The notes beneath the pieces were generated by a model that did not search any database, was not told the DNA's origin, and saw only the letters and a list, made by a program, of their open reading frames with translations. A stretch of 64,000 nt of DNA from Evernia prunastri (Eukaryota; Ascomycota; Lecanoromycetes; Lecanorales; Parmeliaceae): the NCBI GenBank assembly GCA_003184365.1, contig NKYR01000053.1, forward strand, positions 175,731 to 239,730, in the 5' to 3' direction. Below are positions 9,901 through 20,958 of this stretch, piece after piece. Position 1 is the first letter of the stretch, and the number at the start of each line of letters is the position of its first letter. Position numbers and translations under genes: made by a program.

Positions 9901-10840
9901 TCAGGACTTGTCGTTCTCGTCGAATTTCGCCTGCCAGAAACCCCTGTAATGCTTCTGTGTCCCGATCTCCGCCAAGTCCTTGACTTCTTTCGGGGTGAGT
10001 GTGAAAGTCATGGCTCGCAAGTAATCACTCAATCTCTCTTCCTTCCCACTCGTCGTGATCGCCACCACACCCTGGTCAATGCACCACCGCAATGCAATCT
10101 CACCCTCGCTAACATAATACTTCTTCGCTAAGGACGCCAGCATCTCATCGCAAGGACCAGGCTTAGCTTTAGTGGCAGCGGTCAGAGGGCTGTATGCGGA
10201 GACAGCAATGTTCTGAGATTTGTGATAGGCTAGAAGTGACCCGTGTTGCAGGTAGGGATGAATTTCGATTTGGTTGATCGAGGGTGGAATGGTGGCGGTG
10301 GCCAGTGTGGCTTGCAGGTGGGATTCAAGGTAATTGGACACTCCTATTGATTTCGTTTTACCTGCTTTCTTCACATCCTCCATGGCCGTCCACGCTCTCT
10401 GTAGGTCTTCGTCTGACTTGGCGAAGTAGGGCGCGTGAATGAGATATAAGTCAACGTAGTCCAATTGCAATTTCTTGAGGCTCTCATTGATTGCTTTGGG
10501 TATGTCCGCTATGTTGGTCATGACTTTTGTTGTGACGAAGAGCTTCGATCGTTCGATCTTGCTTTCTTTTATGGCAATTCCCATTTCTGGCTCCGTGTTA
10601 TATACTTCGGCGTTGTCGAGGTGATAATAGCCAAGCTTGACAGCAGTCTTGATTCCCTCAACCGTCTTTCGATCGACGCCGCCTGGTGTGGACTTGTACC
10701 ATGCCGTCCCGGCTGCAACGGGTCAGAACGATGGATAGATGCAGCAGATGAGTTATCAACTTACTCCCATAAGCAAGCATAGGGATCGATGTTCCATCGT
10801 TGAGTTTCAACTGGGGGATTGGCGTCGAGATGTTCGCCAT
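9901..10840 (-). CDS. aldo-keto reductase
   Basis: NAD(P)H-dependent oxidoreductase of the AKR superfamily; likely reduces aldehydes or ketones in the cytosol, substrate unknown. Exon 1 10765-10840 and exon 2 9901-10712 join across a 52-nt intron (GTAAGT, TTGCAG) to give 295 aa. The catalytic tetrad is visible: Asp and Tyr in HLDNAEVYNTE, Lys in FVTTKVM, and His in YLIHAPYF. Further family motifs are GVSNYLESHL, NQIEIHPYLQ and AYSPLT. The C-terminus has a typical cofactor-binding loop (ALRWCIDQGVVAITTSGKEERL). It is divergent from the SelO gene, with 242 bp between the two starts. Confidence 0.9.
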
Positions 10841-11082
10841 TGTTGAGGTGGTGCACCAGGTTCGTGGGGTGCAATATTGATGAGTGATAGAGTAGAGACG
10901 ATGTAGGCCGAGAGTACTCTAACGCGGATATAAATCTCGGGTATAAACATTGCCAAACGTCATAATTATCGCTCGTCATGGGATTCTTTTCACGTCGGTA
11001 TCGTCACCACCTGCTTCTTGCAATGCATTCTCTCCTGTATCTGTGTTTCTGACTATACGAACATCAATACCTGGTGTTGTAC
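10841..11082. promoter_or_regulatory. shared divergent promoter (AKR / SelO)
   Basis: 242-bp region between two divergently transcribed genes, so it must hold both promoters. A TATAAA-type sequence lies near 10928. No specific operator could be identified. Confidence 0.4.
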
Positions 11083-13023
11083 ATGCTTCTCCATACCTTA
11101 CTACACCGCTCACGAATCCCGCATCTCCGCCTCGCTCAAATGACCGCCCATGTGACGAATGGCGCCGCGAATGGCGTCAGCAACGGCACCTACCATTATG
11201 TATCTTTGCAAGAGCTTCCTAAATCACACACATTTACAGCAAAATTACCGCCAGATCCCGAGTTTAAAACGCCCTCTGACTCCCACAGGGCACCGCGAGG
11301 AGACCTGGGCCCTCGAATGGTCAAAGGCGCGCTCTTTACTTATCTCAGGCCGGAAGAGACAGAGAACCCTGAACTTTTGGGAATCAGCCGAACTGCGTTG
11401 CACGATATTGGATTGAAAGATGGTGTAGAGAACACGGAAGAGTTCAAGAGCTTAGTGGCGGGGAACAAGATTTACTGGGATAATGAGACGGAGGACGGTA
11501 TATATCCCTGGGCACAATGTTATGGAGGCTGGCAGTTCGGTTCTTGGGCAGGCCAACTCGGTGATGGGCGAGCGATATCCTTATTCGAATCTACCAATCC
11601 ATCTACAAAAAGTCGTTACGAGATCCAGCTCAAAGGCGCCGGCAGGACCCCTTACTCAAGATTCGCAGATGGAAAAGCTGTTTTACGATCCAGCATCCGA
11701 GAGTTCATTGTCTCTGAAGCACTCAACGGTCTGCACATTCCCACCACCCGGGCCCTTGCCCTCACACTGGCCCCAAAATCTACCGTACGTCGTGAACGAC
11801 TTGAACCTGGGGCAATAGTGGCCCGCTTCGCCCAGTCTTGGCTCCGCATCGGTACCTTCGATATAATTCGTGCTCGAGGCGACAGAAAGCTTATCCGCAC
11901 TCTCGCGAACTACGTTGCTGAGAACGTCTACACGGGCTGGGAGTCTCTCCCGTCGGCTCTGGTGGACCCATCGAAGCCCGACTCATCCGCGATCAACCCT
12001 CCCCGTTCCATTCCATCAGATAAGATAGAAGGTGCGGAGGGAGTTGAAGAGAACCGTTATACACGCCTCTACCGCGAAATTGCCCGTCGCAACGCCAAAA
12101 CCGTCGCCGCCTGGCAAGCCTATGCTTTCACAAATGGCGTGTTAAACACCGACAATACATCTCTTCTTGGACTTTCACTCGACTTTGGACCCTTTGCTTT
12201 CCTTGACAATTTTGACCCCAGCTACACCCCAAATCATGATGATCACGCTTTGCGGTACAGCTATAAGAATCAGCCAAGTATTATATGGTGGAACCTTGTG
12301 CGTTTGGGTGAGTCGTTAGGTGAACTTATCGGCTCCGGCGGCAAAGTCGACGATCAAACCTTTGTGGAGAAGGGCGTATCAGAAGATTTTGCGCCGGAGC
12401 TGATCAAGCGTGCTGAAACTATCATTGGGAACGTAGGAGAGGAGTATAAAACTGTATTCTTAGATGAGTATACACGCTTGATGCGCGCCAGGCTCGGTTT
12501 GTCCTCGGAAAAAGAGAGCGATTTCGAAGAGCTATTCTCCGAGTTGCTATATACGCTCGAGGCATTGGAACTTGATTTCAACCACTTCTTCCGAAGACTT
12601 AGTGCCATCAAAGTTTCCGAAGTGGAGTCGGAAGAGCAGCGAAAGCAAAAAGCGAGCATCTTCTTCCACGCGGAAGGTATGACTGCCACCAGCGGTATCA
12701 TAGAATCCATGGCACGGGACAGGGTTGCTGCGTGGCTAGAGAAATGGGCGAAGAGAGTTAGCGAAGATTGGGGCGAAAAGGACGAAGAGAGGGAGAAGGT
12801 GATGAAGAAGGTGAATCCGAAATTTATACCCAGATCTTGGTTATTGGATGAGATTATTCGGAGGGTTGAACATGATGGGGAGAGGGACGTAATACAGAGG
12901 GTCATGACCATGTCTGAGCATCCGTTTGAGGAGGAATGGGGGGGCGATAGGGAGGAAGAGGAGAGATGGTGTGGCGATGTTCCGAGGCAGGGGCGGATGA
13001 TGCAGTGTAGTTGTTCGTCCTGA
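11083..13023 (+). CDS. SelO-family protein AMPylase (YdiU/FMP40 homologue)
   Basis: Selenoprotein-O family pseudokinase, which transfers AMP to proteins; yeast FMP40 works in mitochondria. Single exon, 646 aa. The N-terminus MLLHTLLHRSRIPHLRLAQ is Arg-rich without acidic residues and fits a mitochondrial presequence; a second ATG at 11140 would omit it. Family signatures are YGGWQFGSWAGQLGDGRA, YEIQLKGAGRTPYSRFADG, VLRSSIREFIVSEAL, FTNGVLNTDNTSLLGLSLD and DFGPFAFLD. The protein ends CSCSS; the Cys near the end occupies the place of selenocysteine in animal SelO, as usual in fungi. An insertion of Pro/Ser-rich sequence (about residues 285-325) and an acidic Glu/Arg-rich tail before the terminus are looser than in bacteria. 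Confidence 0.92.
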   Translation: MLLHTLLHRSRIPHLRLAQMTAHVTNGAANGVSNGTYHYVSLQELPKSHTFTAKLPPDPEFKTPSDSHRAPRGDLGPRMVKGALFTYLRPEETENPELLGISRTALHDIGLKDGVENTEEFKSLVAGNKIYWDNETEDGIYPWAQCYGGWQFGSWAGQLGDGRAISLFESTNPSTKSRYEIQLKGAGRTPYSRFADGKAVLRSSIREFIVSEALNGLHIPTTRALALTLAPKSTVRRERLEPGAIVARFAQSWLRIGTFDIIRARGDRKLIRTLANYVAENVYTGWESLPSALVDPSKPDSSAINPPRSIPSDKIEGAEGVEENRYTRLYREIARRNAKTVAAWQAYAFTNGVLNTDNTSLLGLSLDFGPFAFLDNFDPSYTPNHDDHALRYSYKNQPSIIWWNLVRLGESLGELIGSGGKVDDQTFVEKGVSEDFAPELIKRAETIIGNVGEEYKTVFLDEYTRLMRARLGLSSEKESDFEELFSELLYTLEALELDFNHFFRRLSAIKVSEVESEEQRKQKASIFFHAEGMTATSGIIESMARDRVAAWLEKWAKRVSEDWGEKDEEREKVMKKVNPKFIPRSWLLDEIIRRVEHDGERDVIQRVMTMSEHPFEEEWGGDREEEERWCGDVPRQGRMMQCSCSS

Positions 13024-13417
13024 GGGTCAGACAAAGTCCCAAAAGTAGTGGCAGATGATATGTTAACGAGATGAGCATTAATGACAGACAACTTTTCTTC
13101 GTTGTACATAAACACTCTTCCTGGAGCAATTTTTGTTATGAGCGATACATCATTGTTTCGATTGACGCCCCAAAAGATCAAAGACGAAGTGAAACAGTTT
13201 AAATTGTGAGCGTGAGCTTGTGAATTAAGAAAAGCGACCTATCCAAATGTCACCAAAACATCCACCGTAATAACTACCCTTGATCAAATATCGACCGGGT
13301 ATCCATTGTACCAACGCCTCCGATCATCTATCCTCTGGGAAATGATACCCTATCGCATTAACCCGGCCAGCCACCCTTTGTTTCAACGCCTTCGCCCAGA
13401 ACCGAAAAGGCTCACGA
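13024..13417. other. convergent intergenic region
   Basis: Spacer between the stop codons of SelO (+) and the secreted modular protein (-). No gene seen. Confidence 0.5.
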
Positions 13418-16255
13418 TTAATATGCATTGCCGGCAAAGTATTGAATCTTCACATTATCCACCTCGATATCCTCCCCTCCAGCCGTGCAGCTCAGCACCA
13501 TCCTGAACACATCGGCATTGCTCACCGCCTGGAAGGTCGAACCCAGCGTATGCCACCCGGCACCCGAGACAGCGCTGCTCTCGGTCACACTGCCCTGGCT
13601 GCTCTTGTACGGGTAATCAATCTCGATCGAGCACGGGCCGAGACTGTTGGCGTCGAGCTTGAAGTCCACGCTGATGGAGTAGTTGGTTCCGGCACAGGTG
13701 CTCAGCGTCTGCGACAGGGTGAGGGAGCAGACGCCGGCGTAGGGGGAGTTGGGCGTCTGCAGGTTGGCCTGGAAGGCGTACACGTCGCCGCCGGGGTTGG
13801 TGCTGCCTGGCTTGACGATGCTGTAGCTGTTGGTGCCGACTTGGTTGCTCACGACCCATGGCGCGAGGGCACCGCTTTCGAAGCCGCCGTTTTGGATTAC
13901 GGGACTGCCGCATGCAGTGGACGCTGCTGTGGTCGCTGACGAGGACACTGACAAGGAAGCCACGGTAGGCGGGACTGAGGACACGGGCACTACTACCACT
14001 GTGAAGGTTTCAGTGTCAGCGGTCTATCTCCAGCGCAAAAAATCTCGAGTGAAATGGCAGCCAGAAAAAGTGTTGGGAGTCACTTGCAACCAAAGCAAGC
14101 GATCCAGGACAGATTCTTTTCTTTTCTTTTTCAGAGAAAACGCTACATACCATTGTCAATCTTGACGACCGCGTGAATCTCACCGGTTTTGAATTGGAAC
14201 ACCAAATTCAACGGACTGGACGCCGCCGTGAAAGAGACCGTGTTGTCCTTGAACGCCCCGGCGCCGAAGTCGCACGCGTCGACCGTGTACACGGGGACCT
14301 GATTCAGCATGACGCCCACGAAGCCCTCGTTCGTGGTGCAAGCGTCGAAGTAGGTCCGGAACGTCAACCGGTACGCCTGGCCCACCGAGACGAGCAGCTG
14401 CTGGCTCAGACTCGCCGGGTTCGCGCTCGGGTCGGGGGTCAGTGGGCCGTTCTGGTCGTATTCGTAGGCGAAGGCGGAGTTGTCGCCGGGGGAACTGATG
14501 GAGTGGGTGCTGCGGTGCAAGTCTGCTCCGATCCAAGGGTGGATGCCGCATTCGAAACCGCCGTTTTGGACTACGCTGTTGGAGGGGCTGGGAGCGCAGG
14601 TAGCGGGGGTCATTGGGGTGGCCTGGGAGGCCGATGAAGAAGTCGGTGGTGATGCTGATGAGGAAGCCGAGGTGGATAGTGAAGAGGTCGCTGGGGAGGA
14701 TACCGCTGTCACGGCTGATGAGGGCGACGTTGACGAAGAGGGCACGGAGGCTGAAGATACTGCAGAGGTCGCCGGATTGGAAGAAGAAACCGACCCTAGC
14801 GGTGATGCAGGGGGTTTATACCTGGGCGTAGAACGAACCCATCAGCTGTATCTTTACTCATGAGCGCACTCATTCAATGAAACCTGTCTGTTCTATTTTT
14901 GATTATTTTTGTTAAGATAGAGGAAAATATTTTGATTCAACTGTATCTGATTACGGCTATCTGAAAGTGAAACGTCCCCCAACGACCATCCGCTAAACAA
15001 AAAAAGGACAAAAAACGCCACCTTGAAATCGCACCACTACTTACGAGCTCTTGGTGTAGCTGTAGGACTCCGACACGGTGTAACGGTCAGAGCCGCGGTA
15101 CTGGCCGTAGTTGACGCCGTACGAGGGCCCCCAGGTCTCGTTGTACATGGAGCAGTAGAGACCTTGAGGGATAGCGTTCTCAGAAAGAACGTAGGCGTTG
15201 AAGAAGATCTGGGAGGAAGATCAGTACAGGTTTCTTTTTCCCTTATCAAACGGTCATTGAGAACATACGCATGACATGTAGCTGCCGTCGGCCGCTGGGT
15301 GCTGGCTGTCATAAGTCGTTTGGGCATCGCAAGCGTCCGCGCACGTCTGCGGGTCGTAGCCTTGGCTTTGGCTGAAGGGGAAGTACTGGTAGCCCATGTA
15401 GCTGCCGGAGCTGGTCGGAGCGTTGATCGCTCCGCCGAGTTCCTGGGGACCGGTGTAGCCGCTGACGGCAGGCGGTGGAGCGGCTTTGTTGTAAGCTGTT
15501 CATAAGTATTTAGAAAGATGGATCAATGTGCTGTCACAGGAAAACTAACCGTTGGAGCCAGCAATGACGACCTGGAATGAGGCTTGGTACTGTCCGGAGT
15601 TGGTCGCCTCGCCTGAAGATACAGGAGCGCCCCACAGAGTGCACTTGTAGTTGGTCGTGCTTGGCGGGTTGGGGCAGCTCACTGAATTGGCGTTCAAAGT
15701 GGGGTCACGTTCAAGGTACACATTGAACGCCGAGCAGCCGGATGCCTGGTCGCACTTGGAAGCGCAGGTCAGGGTGTCGTAGCTAGTGAGGGTGTAGAGA
15801 CCCATGTAGTTGGAGGCCTGAAGGGATGCGCCGAGATTGTTGAAAACCAAGGCATATCCGTCCGGAGTCGGGGCGTTGTCGGCCATACTCTAGTCACGGT
15901 GTTAGAATGATCATGCAGCAAATGTTATTCAATGGCAATGACAAACCGCAAAGTCGGGGTCGGATTGGAAAGCGGAGGGGGTATCCGGGGTGGGGACAGG
16001 TCCGGACCCGACTGGGTAAGGCGAGCAGTCGCCATCTCGCTTTTCCACCGCAAGGTCTCGCTTCTTTGCTGATACGCTCTGGAGGGGGAGGATTGCAACC
16101 GGTGTGGACGGTGCTGGAAGGTTGGAGGCAACATTGACGGGGGCCTTCACAAAGACGGGTTTGGGGTAATCCGCTTCGATTTTGTCGAGGTTGATCAGTT
16201 GAGGGAGGGACTGGGCAACACCCGCAAGGGCGGCAATATATAGTGCAGTATGCAT
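13418..16255 (-). CDS. secreted modular protein: two Apple/PAN-like Cys regions plus two CenC-like carbohydrate-binding modules
   Basis: Six exons: 15947-16255, 15550-15889, 15269-15495, 15045-15208, 14151-14821 and 13418-13998. All join in phase and give 763 aa. A signal peptide covers about residues 1-17 (MHTALYIAALAGVAQSL), followed by a propeptide-like stretch with KKR and EKR dibasic sites suited to Kex2. The first Cys region has TLTCASKCDQASGCSAFNVY (about residues 135-215). The second has PQTCADACDAQTTYD (about residues 245-330). They resemble PAN/Apple folds common in fungal wall proteins. A long Ser/Thr/Ala linker precedes two modules opening with VVQNGGFECG..PW (about residue 430) and VIQNGGFESG..PW (about residue 605), like CBM4/9 or CenC-type jelly rolls. 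Likely extracellular or wall-bound. Donor of intron 1 is the weaker GTTTGT, and the fourth intron is 223 nt. That exons 1-4 and 5-6 form one gene rests on exact phase match across that intron. Confidence 0.78.
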
Positions 16256-16393
16256 GGTGACGGACAAATATGTCAGACGGTGGAAGCCGCTTTGACAAGT
16301 CGGAAAAAGCTAAGAGACACGGCTTTGATGGAGGTACTGGAATGACTTGGAGTGCTTGACTGAAGAGTGAGAGATGAAAGGAAAGATGCCAGG

Positions 16394-16400
16394 CTTTATA
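16394..16400 (-). promoter_or_regulatory. TATA box candidate
   Basis: TATAAAG on the minus strand, about 140 bp upstream of the start of the secreted modular protein gene. Position and orientation fit a core promoter element. Confidence 0.45.
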
Positions 16401-19400
16401 TCTTTCCTCGAGTACGCTTTGAAGCTATGGCAACGGAGAGGACTGGGCGCGAACATGGTTGACAGGGTGCTAAGGTGTATCTCGTCAAGGAGCGTGCAAG
16501 CTTCTGGCCAGCCACAAGTGCTGAGTTCCAGCAACACCGAGGCTAGCAAAGGCAATGTAAAGGGAGCGGAGGGCCGAGTCGCCTGGCCAGCCAGCCACGT
16601 GAACAGGACTAGACGGCTTTGGCGTATAAAGTGGTGGGTAAGATGGTGAGAATCAAGGCCGGGACTAGGGATGCTAGCGATGCCAGGAATGAAGCTATAC
16701 ACAAACAGGCGGCTTTTGAAGGTTGGCATTTCGTAGCGAGATTAGTGAAGAGTCATGTCGTTGCGAGAACTACTAGTAGACTAGTAGTACAGTATAGCTA
16801 ATGGCTATTAATATTATTAGCGGGCAGCGGGCTGCAGGTAAGAAAGACGAAAGACGAAAGACATGGAGGCAACAGCCAACCGGGCAAATAATGATGATAA
16901 TTAATGCTGCTGGAATCCTGGATAGACGTTAAAATGTTAAAGACAAAAAAGCAAAAAGGCTAAAAGTGACCGGAAATGGATAGTCACTGGCCGAAAGGGG
17001 AAATCGGAAAATGGGGGCGGAAAGACATGTGGGACTAGCGCTATGCGAAATAAGGTACAGGTACGGATTTTAGTGAGACGACTTGTTGGATATGATTATT
17101 GATTTTTAGAGTAGACGGAGTTTTGGTGCGAGACATAAAGTGATGGGTTGCAGGGAAATTTGGAACATCTAGAGTCTAGAGCCTAGACTGTGCTTATTAG
17201 CCCCGTAGTTGGTATCATCTGCATTGAGCTGTGGCTTGGATATCAAACACTGCGCCTTTCTTGCATTATCGATTTCCTTTCCAATTAGGAATTCCAGACA
17301 AGACATGGCAAGCATGCGTACCAGGATATTCCGCCTTCGCCCAGCCAATAGCGACCCCTCTACTTCCATTTCCAGTTGGTAAACGCGTCTATTCTCACGT
17401 CGTCACGACTTTACCCCGTCTTTCCTTTCCCTTTCGGACATTTTTTCGCTTTCTTCCTTCTTGATTGATGTCCTTGCATGGGGAATCTGCAAGTGGCAGG
17501 GCAACATACGATCCTGCATGCGAGGTGCGAGATCCAAATCTAAGGCCGAAGTTAAACTATCCCGTGTCACATACATGCGTTTGAACTTTGGGCTGAACCA
17601 CTGATCATGCGGAGCTGATGGCACCATAACTTTCTTGGAAGCAGCAATCATTGGCCCCGGATTCCCCAATATGTGGGTCGCCAATCGAGATTCGAGACGT
17701 ATCCCGCCACGTGCATATACGTAGATACAGCCGAGCATGATTTGTAAAGATATTGGGTATGTAGCGGTGTGATGCTGACCACCAGACTTGACTTACTCAA
17801 ATCATGCCAGTGTAGCGAAGTCCGACCCTTCAGCCTGTGTCCGAGCGCCACGGCCATCTGACTATGCCATTTCATTGGCCATATGTCCAAGCCGGCTGCT
17901 CTGCTCTTCTTTTCGTCTGACGCTTCCACATTCACAATCTCGACGACTCGGGTCGTACGCAAAGACGCCCGATACAATTTGGAAACCACAGGCAACGTGG
18001 ACAACGCTCAAGCACTTCCTCATGGGGAGATGGATCCATCCTCGGTGTTCGGCCTACCATCCTCTCCTTGACTAGTTTTCCATTTTCCTTCCTTGAGGAA
18101 AAGTGAATTTTTGTATGATCCCGGTAACACTCTCTACCCTTTTCACGGATTGCAGCGAACTGTTTCAGTAGCCAGTCTGTGTACGAATCGCAGCTCCGCC
18201 AATAGTAGCGAAGGCTGCAGGTTGCGGAAACCGGATCACTCTTCCCCAAGCGTTTTCATTAGTCTCAAACATGATCGAGTCTGAAAGAACCTCAGGATAT
18301 GTAAAATCGAGTCTGAAAGCCGTAGTCAATGACCACAATCTTATGTGTATTTCCAGGAAAATGCAACAAGTAACTCCGAGACGAACAGCCGTTCAAATCA
18401 AAGCTTTAAAAGACATGGAAGAGAGAAACATCCGGGAACTGAACCCCACGTATCATCAAACCGAAGCAGGCAAACTATGTCTCGAAGGACTAGCCTTCTG
18501 GCGATATTGAGGCTGCCGAGAACCACCACCTGGTACCGCGGCCCCGTGGCATCCATGACTGATCTTTGAGCACTGTTCATCGCGCCATACAAACACCTCG
18601 TCAGCATTACATTTTCGCGGGATGGCAGACTGAGACTCCGTGTATACACATATGAAATTTGATTGACATGCTTCTTGGATCTTTCGAGGTCTTTGCAAAC
18701 TTCTTTAATGAAAGTCTCTGCCTGTCATTGTGTCCACCTAAAACTCTTGGCCAACAAAGCATAATGAAGCCTCCCAGGCCCTTTCATCTCATTTGTCTTG
18801 GTCGACGGTCGCTTTGCCAAAATCTTGTCTTTCGAGCTTCCGACTATTCGCAAAGTGAGTTACTGTACTCAGAGCTCCATCAGATGCAACCAAAGATCAT
18901 CGCTAGGTCCAGTATCAATGCCTCCTTTCCTTGCTGCTTTCGCCGTGGATTCTGTCCATGCGAAGAGTGCAGAGTGTGAATCCGCAGAGTCATCGTTTCG
19001 AATGGCAGGAACCTATACTCCTTGTTCTTGGAGCCACTATCGCGGTTTGGGGATGTGAGCTGCCGCCCATGCGACCGAAACACGACTTGTCCGAGTAATG
19101 ATGAGTATCTCAGGCTCCTCGACGCTTACCCTTGAAAGGCCGTCAGCTTCTACGAAGGACCGCTGCACTCTGTACATATCTAGAGAGAAAATCTTCAAAA
19201 TTCACACGTATACTTTCTGGTGTCTGCTCGCTTGCGGTGTGAGGTGGAAAAGGGAGGGGAAGGACTTGTGGGGAGGGCCCTGGGAGGGTCAAGATGAGCA
19301 TTTGGGTTAGGTCCGGAGAAATCTCGGCAAAGCGTAGTGAGCGGGGATGACGCCAGCCAGCCATCTTTCTTCGTCGACCAAGGAAGTGAGGCATTAGCCA

Positions 19401-19536
19401 ACCAACCTCTCTTTTCTCACCAAGCCAAATATATTGACATTTCTTCCATTCTTCTACAATCCTCTTTATAGCTGTACAGTGATTTACGGAGTAATTATAG
19501 TAACCAATCGCTTCCATCCGCCCTCATTCTGCTAGA
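16401..19536. other. 3.1-kb region without a supported gene
   Basis: Upstream region of the secreted protein gene and of the BTB gene. Several open frames exist (for example 17403-17738 and 17648-18004 on -, 17883-18071 on +), but none shows a family motif, a convincing splice structure or a consistent protein-like composition. Repeated AAAGACGAAAGAC-type purine runs occur near 16841-16865. It may hold noncoding transcripts or decayed genes. Confidence 0.4.
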
Positions 19537-20323
19537 ATGTCCCCCTCCTCCGAGCAACCCGAGAAGCCTCTCCACCAGTATGTCTCACTTTGGTTACTAT
19601 AACCCAACTCGCTAATCCGATCTTTCTAGACTCCTCACCACGTCCCTCGTAGATATTTACGTTGGCCCGGACAACACTAGTTGGACGATACACGAAAAGC
19701 TCCTCTGCTACCACTCCCCCTTCTTCCGCAACATCTTCTACAACAAAGAGAACCGCGAGAGCAAAACCAAATCCTACGGTCTCCCCGACTCCGATGACCT
19801 CCCATTTGAGCTCTTCGTCGGCTGGCTCTACTCCCGCGCCTTGCGCTACCCAGAAGCCGAAAAGGACGTGGGACCACTTCTTGACCTCTACTTCCTCAGC
19901 GAGCAATTCCAGATCACCAAGCTGAGCGACGATGTCGTGGAGACTGTGCGCGCATTCTACCACAACAATGAGACCTACCCTGGCTTGAGGCGTGTGCAGT
20001 ACGTCTACGCGAACACGAGCGAAGACAATCAGATGCGCGAGATGATGGTCAACAGCGTCGCGAGGTACTTGACGCTGAGCGACGCGATCCCTGCGCACTG
20101 GGAGAACGCGTTGAAGAAGAACGGGCAATTGAGTGTGGATATCATCCGGAGCATTCAGCAGTGGCACTTGGAGGGCAGGAGTGTGCCCGACGCCAGAGAC
20201 GTCAGCCAGGATCGTGGGAGGGAGAAGGTTGGATTTAGCGCTGTGGAAGAGGGGATGTCGATGAACGAGATCAAAAACGAGGATGTGGATCTTGACCACA
20301 GTCAGACCAACGGGAGTTCCTAA
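19537..20323 (+). CDS. BTB/POZ domain protein
   Basis: Short protein (244 aa) with one N-terminal BTB/POZ domain, a protein-interaction fold often linking substrates to Cul3 ubiquitin ligases; the partner is unknown. Exon 1 is only 41 nt (19537-19577), and a 52-nt intron leads to exon 2 at 19630-20323. The BTB core is seen in LVDIYVGPDN..WTIHEKLLCYHSPFFRNIFY followed by LPDSDDLPFELFVGWLYSRAL and DLYFLSEQFQITKLSDDVV (about residues 17-125). The rest is helical, with a polar tail ending DLDHSQTNGSS. Fungal genomes hold many such BTB-only proteins. The antisense frame covering the same region is a shadow. Confidence 0.85.
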
Positions 20324-20751
20324 GGCTATTGGTAGGTGATAGAAGAACGGGCGGGGAATCTTTCACATTGCTCGCTTTGGTTTTCTGGGTATATCCTTGG
20401 GTGCTGTCTGTCTTGGGGAGGCGGTGAAAGTACTTTTCGTCCTCGACGACCAGTGGGTGCTTGTACATTTATTTGAAGACATGCCAATATCATTTATTTG
20501 GTGATTGGCCTCTTGACTTTTCCTTTTCCCTCTTCCGAGACATTGTTGCCGGGTTAATTACAAAGTATTTCCTGCAAACTGCGTGACTCTTTCTGAAACG
20601 TTTTCGTCAGCCGCCAGAGCTTCAGTCATATGATCACATCCTTGGTCAGACTCTCAATAGCCGCGGTCAGACTCTTCCCGACACATGCGCTCCTTTCAGA
20701 CCTCCCCGGCTGTACATTGCGGGCACGCCCCTCTTCCTTTCCTCCCATATC
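20324..20751. other. intergenic region, no gene seen
   Basis: Spacer between the BTB stop and the small ORF on the other strand. No feature recognised. Confidence 0.45.
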
Positions 20752-20958
20752 TCATCGGCCTTTTCCCTGCTGCTGCTCCCTCGTTTGCTTCGCTTTCTCC
20801 TCCACTCCCCGTGCAAAACAAGCCGTGCAGGGATAGATCCTTGTCGTCTCGGTGGTCGTGGTAACGTGGTTCATTTCGGACATGGCCAGCTCGCACATGG
20901 TGTACTTTGTGTCCTCCGGGTGGCCGCAGCAGAAGTGGATGTTCTCGATGTGACACAT
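20752..20958 (-). CDS. possible small Cys-containing protein (68 aa)
   Basis: Open frame starting MCHIENIHFCCGHPEDTKYTM, with five Cys and several His in its first 45 residues (C2, C10, C11, C22, C44) and a CTACF motif, ending in a Lys/Gln-rich tail. The C..H..CC.H spacing is reminiscent of small fungal proteins with degenerate zinc-binding patterns. The frame stays open 49 codons upstream, but that part is Pro/Arg-rich and low-complexity, so the inner ATG is preferred. No neighbour gives functional context. It could be spurious. Confidence 0.4.
   Translation of the reverse strand: MCHIENIHFCCGHPEDTKYTMCELAMSEMNHVTTTTETTRIYPCTACFARGVEEKAKQTREQQQGKGR

Noticed and set aside
13442..14863. Long plus-strand frames opposite the CenC-like modules
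   Set aside because: Val/Gly/Glu-rich shadows caused by high-GC codon use of the true minus-strand exons.
16310..16729. 139-codon minus frame upstream of the secreted modular protein
   Set aside because: Covers that gene's promoter and TATA box; sequence is Ser/Leu/His-rich without domain features.
17403..18004. Two overlapping minus-strand frames that could be exons of a small gene
   Set aside because: No convincing acceptor joins them and no family resemblance; kept as a possibility only.
19532..20299. 255-codon minus frame over the BTB gene
   Set aside because: Antisense shadow; the plus frame carries the BTB domain and an intron with correct signals.
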